DNA of 64,000 bases, taken from Cohaesibacter gelatinilyticus. GTDB lineage: Bacteria; Pseudomonadota; Alphaproteobacteria; Rhizobiales; Cohaesibacteraceae. The notes under the pieces were generated by a model. The model searched no databases. It had not been told where the DNA came from and saw nothing but the letters and a program-made list of their open reading frames with translations. Shown one piece after another: positions 54,998 through 62,706 of the stretch; positions within the stretch are counted from its first letter, which is position 1, and the number at the start of each line of letters is the position of its first letter. Made by a program: the position numbers and the translations under genes. The stretch spans positions 62,001 through 126,000 of the forward strand of contig NZ_OBEL01000006.1 of the NCBI RefSeq assembly GCF_900215605.1. The letters are read 5' to 3'.

Positions 54998-55384
54998 CTA
55001 ACCCGGCTCTGCAATGATCCTGGCGGTGCGAAGGATTTTGTCTTTTTGGGCTTCGCTGGCATTGCCAAGAATCTTCATAACTCTCAGGCCATGGTCTGAT
55101 TGCACGACATCCAGCCAGCTTTGGCTTTGCTCACTCTTGGCCTCCTCTTCTATCTCATAGAAGAAGGTGATCGGCTGATTGAGGATACGGGCGCAATCGA
55201 TCAGGCGGCTGGCACTGATCCGGTTTGTGCCCTTCTCGTATTTCTGGATCTGCTGAAAGGTGATTTTCAGCTCCGATCCCAGTTTCTCCTGGCTCATGCC
55301 AGCTAGACTGCGGGCCAGCTTCAGGCGTGCGCCTAGTTTGATATCATTCGGGTTCGGATTTTCACTGTTATATTTCTTGAGCAT
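54998..55384 (-). CDS. XRE-family HTH regulator
   Basis: The 128-residue protein has an XRE domain (~14-70: LGARLKLARSLAGMSQEKLG, ITFQQIQKYEKGTNRIS) and a helical C-terminus. It is like the stress-type XRE regulators common in Rhizobiales. ATG 55384 puts the HTH at the usual place; an upstream frame would overlap the next gene strongly. It overlaps the preceding gene by 17 bases and closes a three-gene operon. Confidence 0.8.
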   Translation of the reverse strand: MLKKYNSENPNPNDIKLGARLKLARSLAGMSQEKLGSELKITFQQIQKYEKGTNRISASRLIDCARILNQPITFFYEIEEEAKSEQSQSWLDVVQSDHGLRVMKILGNASEAQKDKILRTARIIAEPG

Positions 55385-55670
55385 GGTAATGGCCTTTGGT
55401 TGGTTCCAGAATTTCCGGACCCGCAATGCGGTTGAATGTGGCGTTGACGATGGCGGCGATGATCTCCTGCATATCGACAATGGCGATGGCGTCATTGCTG
55501 TGATGCAGATCGATCTCGCGCCCATTGGATGACATGAGAACTTTCACCCGATCACGCTGATTGAGGCTGATCTCTCCAATATTGGAGAGAAGAGAATGAC
55601 TGTTGCGGTTATCATCCCCTGGCGTGGGGAAGAAGGTGATGCGCAATTCTGCTGGCAGAGTGACCTTCAT
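55368..55670 (-). CDS. Hypothetical prophage protein
   Basis: The 100-residue protein has a beta-rich first half (LPAELRITFFPTPGDDNRNS) and a helical second half (MQEIIAAIVNATFNRIAG). No family is recognised. It is translationally coupled to the HTH gene upstream (ATGA overlap at 55667-55670). Confidence 0.55.
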   Translation of the reverse strand: MKVTLPAELRITFFPTPGDDNRNSHSLLSNIGEISLNQRDRVKVLMSSNGREIDLHHSNDAIAIVDMQEIIAAIVNATFNRIAGPEILEPTKGHYHAQEI

Positions 55671-56008
55671 GCGGCATCCCCTCCATAGCGATTGGCAAGA
55701 TCCTCAGGAATGCCCGGGATATCGACTTCCTCACTCTCGACAACATCATCGAGCGGCTCGCCAATGAGGATGCGATGCATCAGGTCTTTGTTGCCACTGG
55801 CCTTGATCCAGGCAACGACGGCCGGGCGAGACCATTTGTGCATTCCAGGGAGTTTTAAAGGAAAGTGATTGTCTTCGAGCTTGCGACGAGCGCGGTCAAA
55901 GGCACTCTCGCTGGTGCCCAACAACTGGACCAATTGAAAGCGGTCCAGTGTTAAAGGCTGCAACCGCTCAAGCGGTGCTGATTGGGTCTGATTGGGTAAC
56001 ATAGCCAT
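55667..56008 (-). CDS. Excisionase-like HTH protein
   Basis: The 113-residue protein has a winged-helix-like segment (LDRFQLVQLLGTSESAFDRA, RKLEDNHFPLKLPGMHKWSR, PAVVAWIKAS) of the AlpA/Xis type, and an acidic tail. Small DNA-binding proteins in this position usually direct excision or early gene control. It heads the minus-strand operon; the operators at 56036-56087 are just upstream. Confidence 0.6.
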   Translation of the reverse strand: MAMLPNQTQSAPLERLQPLTLDRFQLVQLLGTSESAFDRARRKLEDNHFPLKLPGMHKWSRPAVVAWIKASGNKDLMHRILIGEPLDDVVESEEVDIPGIPEDLANRYGGDAA

Positions 56009-56035
56009 ACATCCGGTGGTGAATGATGACCGATT

Positions 56036-56087
56036 GTTACAATATATGTGACATCAATGTCAAACTATAAGTCACATATATTGTGAC
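56036..56087. promoter_or_regulatory. Prophage operator pair, left cluster
   Basis: A 17-bp near-palindrome GTTACAATATATGTGAC (56036-56052) and GTCACATATATTGTGAC (56071-56087) occur 18 bases apart. The second is the exact reverse complement of the copy at 57183. They lie between the xis-like operon (minus) and the SLATT gene (plus), so they could control both. Confidence 0.75.
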
Positions 56088-56171
56088 TAAACTTAACTAC
56101 ATAATTGCATTGCTAGTTTATAAATCCATAGGTAGATTAATCAAAACCAAACTCAAACCGTCCGCAGAGCC

Positions 56172-56783
56172 ATGAACTCAGAAGCCCAAAAAACAAAAGC
56201 ACTAAGAAGAATGCGCGTCACAAGAAGCACCCGTTTCCAAATGGCAAAGCGCCTAGAGAAGAAAGCGGATGTAAAATCCAACTCTATGAACGTGCTGTCG
56301 ATGTTCACTCTGTTCGCAGGTGTCTTATCTTTAGCCTATAGCGTTGAAATTAGTGCGGACATGGCCAAACTAGTTGGAGGCTTTGTAATCGGAGTATCAG
56401 CACTATCAATTTATCTGTCACACACTGATCCGGTCTCCAGACTAGCAGAAGGCGCATTTAATGCGCACGAATGCGGACGAGAGATCAGCAAAATATACAC
56501 AAAATTGCTAAATGATAGGCTTGAGCATGCGCAAGCACTTGAGCTGTATGAAGAAGTCCTATCGAACTACGACATGAATCATGATCGTTGCGACTACTAC
56601 CTCACGATTAGATTAGAACCAGACCTATTCCCAGACAACAAGAAGGGGAGCAACTGGTGGAACAGCACTTTTGCAACATGGCTCTCTGTTGTCTCACCCG
56701 CCATTTATACCACAAGTGGTTTGGCGTTCATTTTTATTATTCTAACGCTCTTCTGGTATTTGACGAGAATCCAGATCGCTTAA
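56172..56783 (+). CDS. SLATT-domain membrane protein, putative defence effector
   Basis: The 203-residue protein starts with a basic segment typical of SLATT proteins (MRVTRSTRFQMAKRLEKKAD) and two tight membrane helices (~41-57 NVLSMFTLFAGVLSLAYSV; ~64-83 MAKLVGGFVIGVSALSIYLS). A helical middle (GEISK-like, AHECGREISKIYTKLLNDRL) follows, then a C-terminal membrane segment (~172-196, LAFIFIILTLFWYL). SLATT proteins are predicted pore-forming or membrane effectors in nucleotide-second-messenger conflict systems. No cyclase or reverse transcriptase is beside it. It lies between the two operator clusters. Confidence 0.7.
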   Translation: MNSEAQKTKALRRMRVTRSTRFQMAKRLEKKADVKSNSMNVLSMFTLFAGVLSLAYSVEISADMAKLVGGFVIGVSALSIYLSHTDPVSRLAEGAFNAHECGREISKIYTKLLNDRLEHAQALELYEEVLSNYDMNHDRCDYYLTIRLEPDLFPDNKKGSNWWNSTFATWLSVVSPAIYTTSGLAFIFIILTLFWYLTRIQIA

Positions 56784-56784
56784 A

Positions 56785-57114
56785 TCAATCATCCAGCAAT
56801 TCGAGAAACGACTTGATTTTCTCAAGCTTTGCTGTCGGTTGAGCGCGAAGACTCGAGCAAAGTTCCTCAACGGTAGCATTTGAAGAAGGTGCGCCAAGCA
56901 AAAGCTCGTAAGCCTTCACGTCAAGCGCGTCAGCACATGCCTCTAAGAATGGTTGATTGTAGGGAGAATACCCACTTTCCATTCTAGACACCGTCTGCTT
57001 TGTACTCTCGATAGCTTCTGCTAGTTGCTCCTGGGTCAACCCCCTGTATTTGCGCCATTCGCGCAAATACCACTTTTGGCGTTCCCCAGCACTTTTCCCG
57101 AATCTTTTGGTCAT
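56785..57114 (-). CDS. XRE-family prophage repressor (CI-like)
   Basis: The 109-residue protein has an XRE domain (~14-70: LREWRKYRGLTQEQLAEAIE, TKQTVSRMESGYSPYNQPF) and a short helical tail. There is no LexA-like peptidase domain, so it would need an antirepressor or other way to be removed. It faces cro, with operators in between. It is the best candidate for the phage repressor. Confidence 0.8.
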   Translation of the reverse strand: MTKRFGKSAGERQKWYLREWRKYRGLTQEQLAEAIESTKQTVSRMESGYSPYNQPFLEACADALDVKAYELLLGAPSSNATVEELCSSLRAQPTAKLEKIKSFLELLDD

Positions 57115-57148
57115 GTCACCAATATTGCAACTTTTTGCAAATATGTCG

Positions 57149-57199
57149 TTGTGCGTATATGTGACTTTCTGGATTGACCAAAGTCACAATATATGTGAC
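57149..57199. promoter_or_regulatory. Prophage operators, right cluster (repressor/cro switch)
   Basis: GTCACAATATATGTGAC (57183-57199) is identical, in the other orientation, to the left-cluster copy. A half-site TATATGTGAC (57156-57165) lies 17 bases before it. The full site overlaps the promoter-RBS region of cro and lies upstream of the CI-like gene. Confidence 0.75.
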
Positions 57200-57209
57200 C
57201 AATCTATTC

Positions 57210-57422
57210 ATGGCAAATCACCCGCTCAAAAATTGGCGCAAGGCGCGCGGGCTGTCACAAGAGGCGTTTGGCAAGCTGATTGGCGTTACCAAGGCCTCTG
57301 TCAGCCGCTATGAACAAGGGCGCATTCCCGAATGGCCCGCAATGCTGGAGATCGTGAAGGTCACCAAGCGACAAGTCACACCTAATGACTGGCTTCCAGA
57401 ACATATCCGGTGCCAGTCATGA
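57210..57422 (+). CDS. Cro-like XRE regulator
   Basis: The 70-residue protein is almost only an HTH: LKNWRKARGLSQEAFGKLIG followed by VTKASVSRYEQGRIPEWPAM. This is the size and place of Cro. The ATG at 57210 follows the operator; the frame opens earlier, across the operator. It overlaps the next gene by four bases (ATGA). Confidence 0.8.
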   Translation: MANHPLKNWRKARGLSQEAFGKLIGVTKASVSRYEQGRIPEWPAMLEIVKVTKRQVTPNDWLPEHIRCQS

Positions 57423-57844
57423 CCAAGCTTCCCATCTTTCTGCCGGTCAAAACTACGCATCGCAACACGCTGCATTGCGCCCATGAGGCATTGGTGCGCG
57501 ACCGACTGGCGGATTTTCTGCGGAGGCAGCACCCGGTCCACACCGCAAAACAGGTGGCGGGGCGAGCCAAGATACCGCCCCGCACGGTCGAGCGATGGTT
57601 GGCTGGCTTGTCTGCCCCCCGGTTGGAGCATTTCATTGCGCTGCTCGTTGCCTATGGCCCTGCCCTGCTGAAGGCAGCGCTGGATGACGACGGCATACGG
57701 CGCATGGAGCGCGATGGCTTTGACTGGGTGGAGCGATTGCAACGCACCGAGGTCGAGCAACAGGCAATCGACGGACTGGAACAGATCAGTCAGGCATTGG
57801 AGCAATTACGGGCCAGTCACCCGGCAAAAGGGAGACTGAAATAG
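57419..57844 (+). CDS. HTH-type early prophage protein
   Basis: The 141-residue protein has an HTH (AKQVAGRAKIPPRTVERWLA, ~40-62) and a helical C-terminus (WVERLQRTEVEQQAIDGLEQ). It is a phage early regulator or replication-related protein. It is translationally coupled to cro. Confidence 0.6.
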   Translation: MTKLPIFLPVKTTHRNTLHCAHEALVRDRLADFLRRQHPVHTAKQVAGRAKIPPRTVERWLAGLSAPRLEHFIALLVAYGPALLKAALDDDGIRRMERDGFDWVERLQRTEVEQQAIDGLEQISQALEQLRASHPAKGRLK

Positions 57845-57847
57845 GCC

Positions 57848-58480
57848 ATGAACGAGCGGCGGCGGCAAAAACGACGATTTAGGGCAAACAAAAAGACATG
57901 TCTTTTGTCAACCGATGGCGCACAAAGTGCGTCAAAATTCCCATTTGTCCACAAATTGGAGCGCATTGAGCGCATTCGATCCAAAAAAAATATTTCAATC
58001 TCTGAATTGTGCGCCGTGGCAAGCATTCGTGAACGGCAATGGTATCGCTGGATGAATGGTGTAACAGATCCCAAACCATCCAGTCTTCGCGCCCTGGATC
58101 GAGCTTTGCAGATCCTTGGCAAAGAACAGGAACTGGATGCACGATCCCGCAATGCGCATCAGAGTGTCTATCATCTTTTGCTTGGCTGGATGGCCGCATG
58201 GGCCAATCTGAACATTATGGACGTGCTGAAGGATGACCCGCAGACACAAGACAAACAAAGCCCGTTCAAAGCCAAAGCAAGCCAGTGCCGGCAACGTGCG
58301 CTTTATCTGATCGTCACTGAAATGGATGTGCCGCTTGTGGTGGCGGCTGGATTGGCCGGAATTTCAAAACAGGCGGTCAGCAAAGCGCTGCGCTCTATCG
58401 AAGACAGCCGGGACAATCCCGATATCGATGAATTGCTGAAACATGCGGCCGTCATGTTGTTTGGAGGGGATCATGGCTAG
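57848..58480 (+). CDS. Double-HTH early prophage protein
   Basis: The 210-residue protein has a very basic N-terminus (MNERRRQKRRFRANKKT), an HTH (ISELCAVASIRERQWYRWMN, ~50-85) and a second HTH near the C-terminus (DVPLVVAAGLAGISKQAVSK). This arrangement suggests a phage transcription activator. It starts three bases after the preceding gene and overlaps the primase gene by eight bases. Confidence 0.6.
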   Translation: MNERRRQKRRFRANKKTCLLSTDGAQSASKFPFVHKLERIERIRSKKNISISELCAVASIRERQWYRWMNGVTDPKPSSLRALDRALQILGKEQELDARSRNAHQSVYHLLLGWMAAWANLNIMDVLKDDPQTQDKQSPFKAKASQCRQRALYLIVTEMDVPLVVAAGLAGISKQAVSKALRSIEDSRDNPDIDELLKHAAVMLFGGDHG

Positions 58481-59576
58481 TCGTCTTCTGGAAGTGAAAT
58501 CTGCCCTGCAGGATAGCGTCGACAGATTGGTCCTGGATCTGTTGCCCGGTGGCAAGCGATCGGGCGGCAATTATACCGTCAAAAGTCCTGTGCGCCATGA
58601 CCGGCGAGCGGGTAGCTTTGTTGTCTGGCTGACTGGACCAGCCAAAGGCTGCTTCAAGGACTATGCCGATGACAGCGCAAAGGGCGATATCATCGATCTG
58701 ATCGCGCTTTGCAAGGGCATGGGAAAAGACCGGTCGGCCGCGCTTGCCTGGGCAGAAGATTGGCTGGGCTGGAAAAAGATGAGCAAGGCCGACCGGGCCA
58801 AATATATCAAAGAGATCAAGAAACGGGAAAAGCTGGAAAAAGCGAAAGATGACCGGCGTCAGCAATATCTCATCCAGCAGGCACAAAAGACCTGGAACAA
58901 GACCTTGCCCATCGAGGGCAGTCTGGGAGAGGTCTATTTCAAGCATCGCGGCATTCCGCTTGATGAGATCCGCAACAGAACAGACTTCTGTCATTTCCTG
59001 CCTGAAGCTGAATATTGGTTGCTAGCAGACTATGAGTTTGAGGGCGGCAAGCGCAAAAAGGTGAAGGCTGGCCCCACTTTCCCGGCCATTGTCTCACGCA
59101 TGGACAATATTGACGGTCACCTTCAGGCGCTGCATTACACCTTCATTGCCCCGGACGGGTGCGGCAAAGCCCCCATTGAAGACCAGAGCAAAGCAAAGCT
59201 CATGTTTCCCCGCACGGCAGGCGCGGCCATTTGGATGACCCGTGGCAAGGGCAATTTGAACCCTGACACCATGGTTGCCCGAAAACTGGCCGCGCCTGGC
59301 GTTATTGGCGAGGGAATAGAAGACGGGCTTTCTGTTGCCCTCGGTGTTCCGGAAGCGCGTGTTTTGGCTGCTGGATCTTTGCCCAATTTGCTAACCTTTC
59401 CCCTGCATCCCTGCTTCAATTCCTTTGTCCTGCTGAAGGACAATGATTGGAACAAGCCGGAAGCACAGGCGCTGTTTGACCGCGCTTTTCAGAGAGTCAA
59501 ACGGGCCGGATATCCGGTCGAAGTCGTCAGCAGCAATTGCGGAAAAGACATGAATGATTTGTTGGGAGGTGTGTGA
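58473..59576 (+). CDS. Phage Toprim-domain primase-like protein
   Basis: The 367-residue protein has an N-terminal primase-like part (YTVKSPVRHDRRAGSFVVWL, KGCFKDYADDSAKGDIIDLI) and a C-terminal Toprim domain: GVIGEGIEDGLSVALGVPEA with the catalytic Glu, then VLLKDNDWNKPEAQ with the Asp-x-Asp. Such proteins act in phage DNA replication. Charged helices (~115-145) lie between them. The ATG at 58473 overlaps the preceding stop. Confidence 0.8.
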   Translation: MASRLLEVKSALQDSVDRLVLDLLPGGKRSGGNYTVKSPVRHDRRAGSFVVWLTGPAKGCFKDYADDSAKGDIIDLIALCKGMGKDRSAALAWAEDWLGWKKMSKADRAKYIKEIKKREKLEKAKDDRRQQYLIQQAQKTWNKTLPIEGSLGEVYFKHRGIPLDEIRNRTDFCHFLPEAEYWLLADYEFEGGKRKKVKAGPTFPAIVSRMDNIDGHLQALHYTFIAPDGCGKAPIEDQSKAKLMFPRTAGAAIWMTRGKGNLNPDTMVARKLAAPGVIGEGIEDGLSVALGVPEARVLAAGSLPNLLTFPLHPCFNSFVLLKDNDWNKPEAQALFDRAFQRVKRAGYPVEVVSSNCGKDMNDLLGGV

Positions 59577-59593
59577 TGGGGGAGTTTAATATT

Positions 59594-60733
59594 TCATGGT
59601 TTGGGGATGTCTTCGGAGGCTATGCTAACTTCACTCCAATCTATCCCATCAGTAATTGCCTCGCTGAAGTCTGTATTTCTTATTATTGCACCGGCCCAAA
59701 TAGCGTCCGTAAGGTCTGCCTCACTGAGGTTTACATTGCTGACATGCGCCCTACTAAAATCAGCATCTTTAAGTCGCGCATCCCTAAAATCTACTTCAAC
59801 GAGTTCTGCATCATTGAGTTGAGCTCCTTCAAGGTTAGCCGAGCCGAAATTTACTTCATCCAAGCTCGCCCGTGTAAAAACAGTCGACAGAAAACTTGCC
59901 TTGCTGAAATCTGTACGAAAGAGGTCTGCCCCTTTAAACTCTGCAAGATCAAGGTCTGCACCCCTAAAGTTTGCATCAGAAAAATTAGAGTAACTAAAGT
60001 CAGCCCTAAAAAGTTGGGCATCAATGAAATTTGCACCTTGGAGATTTACCCCCGACAAATCAATATCCACCAGCGACAGATCGAGTTGAGCAAAGTACGC
60101 ACCACTCAAATCTGGTGTCCACATTTTACTTTTTTCGCGAGCTTTATTCTCACTAGTTCTCAGATCAATAAAAGCTCTCAAAGCTTCTTTTACATCACCC
60201 TCACACTGATTGTGGTCCTTACCATAATCTTTGACGAGAGGTGGAGATCCAGTATCCCCCCGCATACTCTTGCTTCTATCTCGGATGAAGGAGCAAAGAA
60301 GGCTTTGGACTGGAAAGTAGTGCCCTCTTGGATCTGCAAAGCCAAGCTCTCTCAAAGCAAAAATACCCGCTTCTCTTACCGAAAGCTCACTTTCACTCAA
60401 CATGGCAGCAGCTTTGGCGTATCTATCAGCAAACTGCCCTTGCTGTGCAATCCGAATCTGATCAATGCTCGTTTGCGCTTGCTTGTTAGCAATATCGCGC
60501 TGATCACTGGCTGTTTTGGTACGCCAAATGGCCAAACCCAAACCAATTATTCCAAGAAAAATCAGACCGATATTGCGCAAAGCAGCGGTCGCTTTTTCAT
60601 GCTTGGCCAACTTGTCCAACCAGTCGCTCCAGTCGGGCCAGCCATTCAGCATAAGGTTCAGACTAAACAGGGAGACAGTGATTGCCGTTGGCCAGAAGAA
60701 CAGCCAGTAATTTGTATTGCGTTGGTCACTCAT
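59594..60733 (-). CDS. Membrane-anchored pentapeptide-repeat protein (copy 1)
   Basis: The 379-residue protein has two N-terminal membrane segments (YWLFFWPTAITVSLFSLNLM; NIGLIFLGIIGLGLAIW). A conserved helical module follows (QFADRYAKAAAMLSESELSV, REAGIFALRELGFADPRGHY, LLCSFIRDRSK). Next come about 30 tandem pentapeptides (ANFRGADLDLAEFKGADLFR, typical A(D/N)LxX). It is a paralogue of the gene at 61139. It is opposite to the phage early operon and interrupts it. The SOS-like promoter at 61070-61099 is likely upstream of its unit. ATG 60733 is chosen for the signal-like helix. Confidence 0.8.
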   Translation of the reverse strand: MSDQRNTNYWLFFWPTAITVSLFSLNLMLNGWPDWSDWLDKLAKHEKATAALRNIGLIFLGIIGLGLAIWRTKTASDQRDIANKQAQTSIDQIRIAQQGQFADRYAKAAAMLSESELSVREAGIFALRELGFADPRGHYFPVQSLLCSFIRDRSKSMRGDTGSPPLVKDYGKDHNQCEGDVKEALRAFIDLRTSENKAREKSKMWTPDLSGAYFAQLDLSLVDIDLSGVNLQGANFIDAQLFRADFSYSNFSDANFRGADLDLAEFKGADLFRTDFSKASFLSTVFTRASLDEVNFGSANLEGAQLNDAELVEVDFRDARLKDADFSRAHVSNVNLSEADLTDAIWAGAIIRNTDFSEAITDGIDWSEVSIASEDIPKP

Positions 60734-60793
60734 ACAAGCAGTCTTAGCTGGATTCCCAAGCGCGTGCAATCAGACAAAACACCACCAAAGGCT

Positions 60794-61036
60794 TTACCGA
60801 TATTCTTCCCACCGTTGGCAAGGATGGTTTTTAGGCAGCTCGCCCCCCAGATCCAAAACCGTCCGACGAATATCGTCGACGAGGCGGTCCAGGATCTTGT
60901 GGTGTTCGCTGGTTGGATGGACACCAAGCTCAACGCGTCGCTGAAGCCAATATTTGTGCAGCTCGTTCAGCTCATCGATCACCTCAACCTTATGCGGCGG
61001 GAAAATCTCCCTCTTCCATTTCTTGCGCTGGGACAT
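60794..61036 (-). CDS. Small prophage protein next to the LexA box
   Basis: The 80-residue protein is basic and helical (KWKREIFPPHKVEVIDELNE, LHKYWLQRRVELG). It has no recognised family. A perfect LexA box sits 18-32 bases upstream of its ATG and a good promoter further up, so it is probably SOS-induced. It is upstream of the pentapeptide copy 1 gene (60-base gap), and co-transcription is likely. Confidence 0.6.
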   Translation of the reverse strand: MSQRKKWKREIFPPHKVEVIDELNELHKYWLQRRVELGVHPTSEHHKILDRLVDDIRRTVLDLGGELPKNHPCQRWEEYR

Positions 61037-61053
61037 GGCTCAAATTCCAATTT

Positions 61054-61068
61054 GTTCATTTTATGTTC
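61054..61068 (-). promoter_or_regulatory. LexA box inside the prophage
   Basis: GTTC-ATTTTAT-GTTC on the plus strand (GAAC-N7-GAAC in the reading direction) is a perfect match to the alphaproteobacterial LexA site. Its 7-base spacer is AT-rich, as in the imuA box. It is one base from the -10 element. Confidence 0.8.
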
Positions 61069-61069
61069 T

Positions 61070-61099
61070 ATTTTAGATTTTGAACGGAATTGGAGTCAA
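61070..61099 (-). promoter_or_regulatory. Predicted promoter of the 80-residue gene and pentapeptide copy 1
   Basis: TTGACT (61094-61099) and TAAAAT (61070-61075) on the minus strand are spaced by 18 bases. The LexA box follows at once, the same layout as at imuA. Confidence 0.65.
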
Positions 61100-61138
61100 G
61101 AGTGGGGGGAATTGGAAGGGTTTGCCGCGCCGGGCAAC

Positions 61139-62575
61139 TCAAGTTTCAGGGATGTCCTTTCTATCTATCTGTACATTAGATCCTTGTGTGCCTTCAGTGA
61201 TTGCTTGAATGAGCCTAGCTCCATTGGGACATATCCCATTCAGGTTCGCCCCACTGAAGTTTGCCCCACTGAGACTTGCATCACACATGCATGTCTTACT
61301 AAGGTCTGCTCCATTGAAGTTTGCATCGCTGAGACTTGTTCGACACATACATGCATTACTAAGATTTGCTCCGTCGAGCTGTGCCCTTCTGAGGTTTGCC
61401 CCGCAGAGTCGTGCGCCACTAAGATTAGCCCTGTAGAGATATGCCTCACTAAGGTCTACCTCATTCAACACTGCCCTCCCAAGCTCGGCATCATTGAGAC
61501 ACGCGCCAAAAAGATTTGCCTCCCAGAGGCTTGCACTATTGAGCTTTGCCCCAACGAAATTTACCTTCCGAAGGTCGGCTCTAACAAGGCGTGCCTCCCC
61601 GAGGTTTGCACTCTCGAGTTTTGCCTCAACAAGGTTTGCCTCACTAAGGTCTGCATCGCTAAGATCCGCGCCGCTGAGGGTTGCCTCCCCGAGGTTTGCC
61701 CCAACGAGATTTGCCTCCCTGAGATTTGCATCAAAGAGGCTTGCCTCACGAAGGTCTGCTCTACCAAGATTTGCCTCACTAAGGTCTGCACCCTCGAGCT
61801 TTGCCCCACTGAGGTTTACCTCCATGAGGTTTACCCCGCTAAGATCTACCCTAACGGGATCTGCCCCAACAAATTCCAGGCGAATGGGAATTCCCTCAGC
61901 AGGAATTACCTCATTGGGCACGCGAATTCTCTTCCAACGATCAGGTCGAGCATACCGAACATCAATTCCGACAAGATGGGATCCATTCAGGTCAGGCCTC
62001 CACTTTTGACGATCTTCGATATTTTTAGTCTCAGGCGTTCGCAACATCAAGAAAGCGCGCAGAGCTTCCTTGATATCACTTTCACATTGAGTGGAATCAT
62101 AGCCACTCTTCGGGACAGGGGGCAAGGTTTGATTGTCTGGCTGGTAGACTTTGCTTCTATCACGAATGAAAGAACAGAGAAGGCTTTGTGCTGGAATATA
62201 GTGGCCCTCTGGATCTGCCAACGCGAGTTCCTTCAAAGCGAAAATTCCAGCTTCTCGTATAGAAAGTGCGCTGTCACTCAACATGGATGCAGCCTTCGCA
62301 TAGCGATCTGCGAACTGGGCTTGTTGCGCTATATTACGTTGATCACTTGCAATTTTGGAGCGCCAGACAGCCAACCCCATACCAATGAGCGCCAGAGGCA
62401 GAAGACCCCAGTTACGAACGATTGCAGACAAGCTTTCCTGACTCTCCAAACCGGCAGGCCAGGTGATACCAAAATCACCCAGAAAGAACCAAAGCAGCAC
62501 AGCCAGCACAGAGCCAGCACCCAAAGCAAACGCCAATATCAAGCGGCCATCCATCATCCAGTCGCCCCAAAACAC
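61139..62575 (-). CDS. Membrane-anchored pentapeptide-repeat protein (copy 2)
   Basis: The 478-residue protein has two N-terminal membrane segments (LILAFALGAGSVLAVLLWFF; WGLLPLALIGMGLAVW). The same helical module as copy 1 follows (QFADRYAKAASMLSDSALSI, REAGIFALKELALADPEGHY, LLCSFIRDRSK), then about 40 pentapeptides. These form a right-handed quadrilateral beta helix. The start is GTG 62575; ATG 62557 is an alternative with a better GGGGCG site. It has its own promoter at 62595-62623. Confidence 0.82.
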   Translation of the reverse strand: MFWGDWMMDGRLILAFALGAGSVLAVLLWFFLGDFGITWPAGLESQESLSAIVRNWGLLPLALIGMGLAVWRSKIASDQRNIAQQAQFADRYAKAASMLSDSALSIREAGIFALKELALADPEGHYIPAQSLLCSFIRDRSKVYQPDNQTLPPVPKSGYDSTQCESDIKEALRAFLMLRTPETKNIEDRQKWRPDLNGSHLVGIDVRYARPDRWKRIRVPNEVIPAEGIPIRLEFVGADPVRVDLSGVNLMEVNLSGAKLEGADLSEANLGRADLREASLFDANLREANLVGANLGEATLSGADLSDADLSEANLVEAKLESANLGEARLVRADLRKVNFVGAKLNSASLWEANLFGACLNDAELGRAVLNEVDLSEAYLYRANLSGARLCGANLRRAQLDGANLSNACMCRTSLSDANFNGADLSKTCMCDASLSGANFSGANLNGICPNGARLIQAITEGTQGSNVQIDRKDIPET

Positions 62576-62594
62576 AAAGAAACGCTAAGTTGCA

Positions 62595-62623
62595 GCTATA
62601 GAGCAAACACACCCAATTCGCAA
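62595..62623 (-). promoter_or_regulatory. Predicted promoter of pentapeptide copy 2
   Basis: TTGCGA (62618-62623) and TATAGC (62595-62600) on the minus strand are spaced by 17 bases. No LexA or phage operator site lies next to it. Confidence 0.45.
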
Positions 62624-62706
62624 TTAGGGCAGATCCCCGCAAATTCCAATCATCTGTTCAACCCGAAATCCGCAGCGTGTTGACCCGTCTGAGAAAAGGA
62701 AAAGCT

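Noticed and set aside
61139..61900. Short-period DNA pattern resembling a tandem repeat or CRISPR
   Set aside because: The ~15-base periodicity is the pentapeptide coding pattern; there are no identical repeats with spacers.
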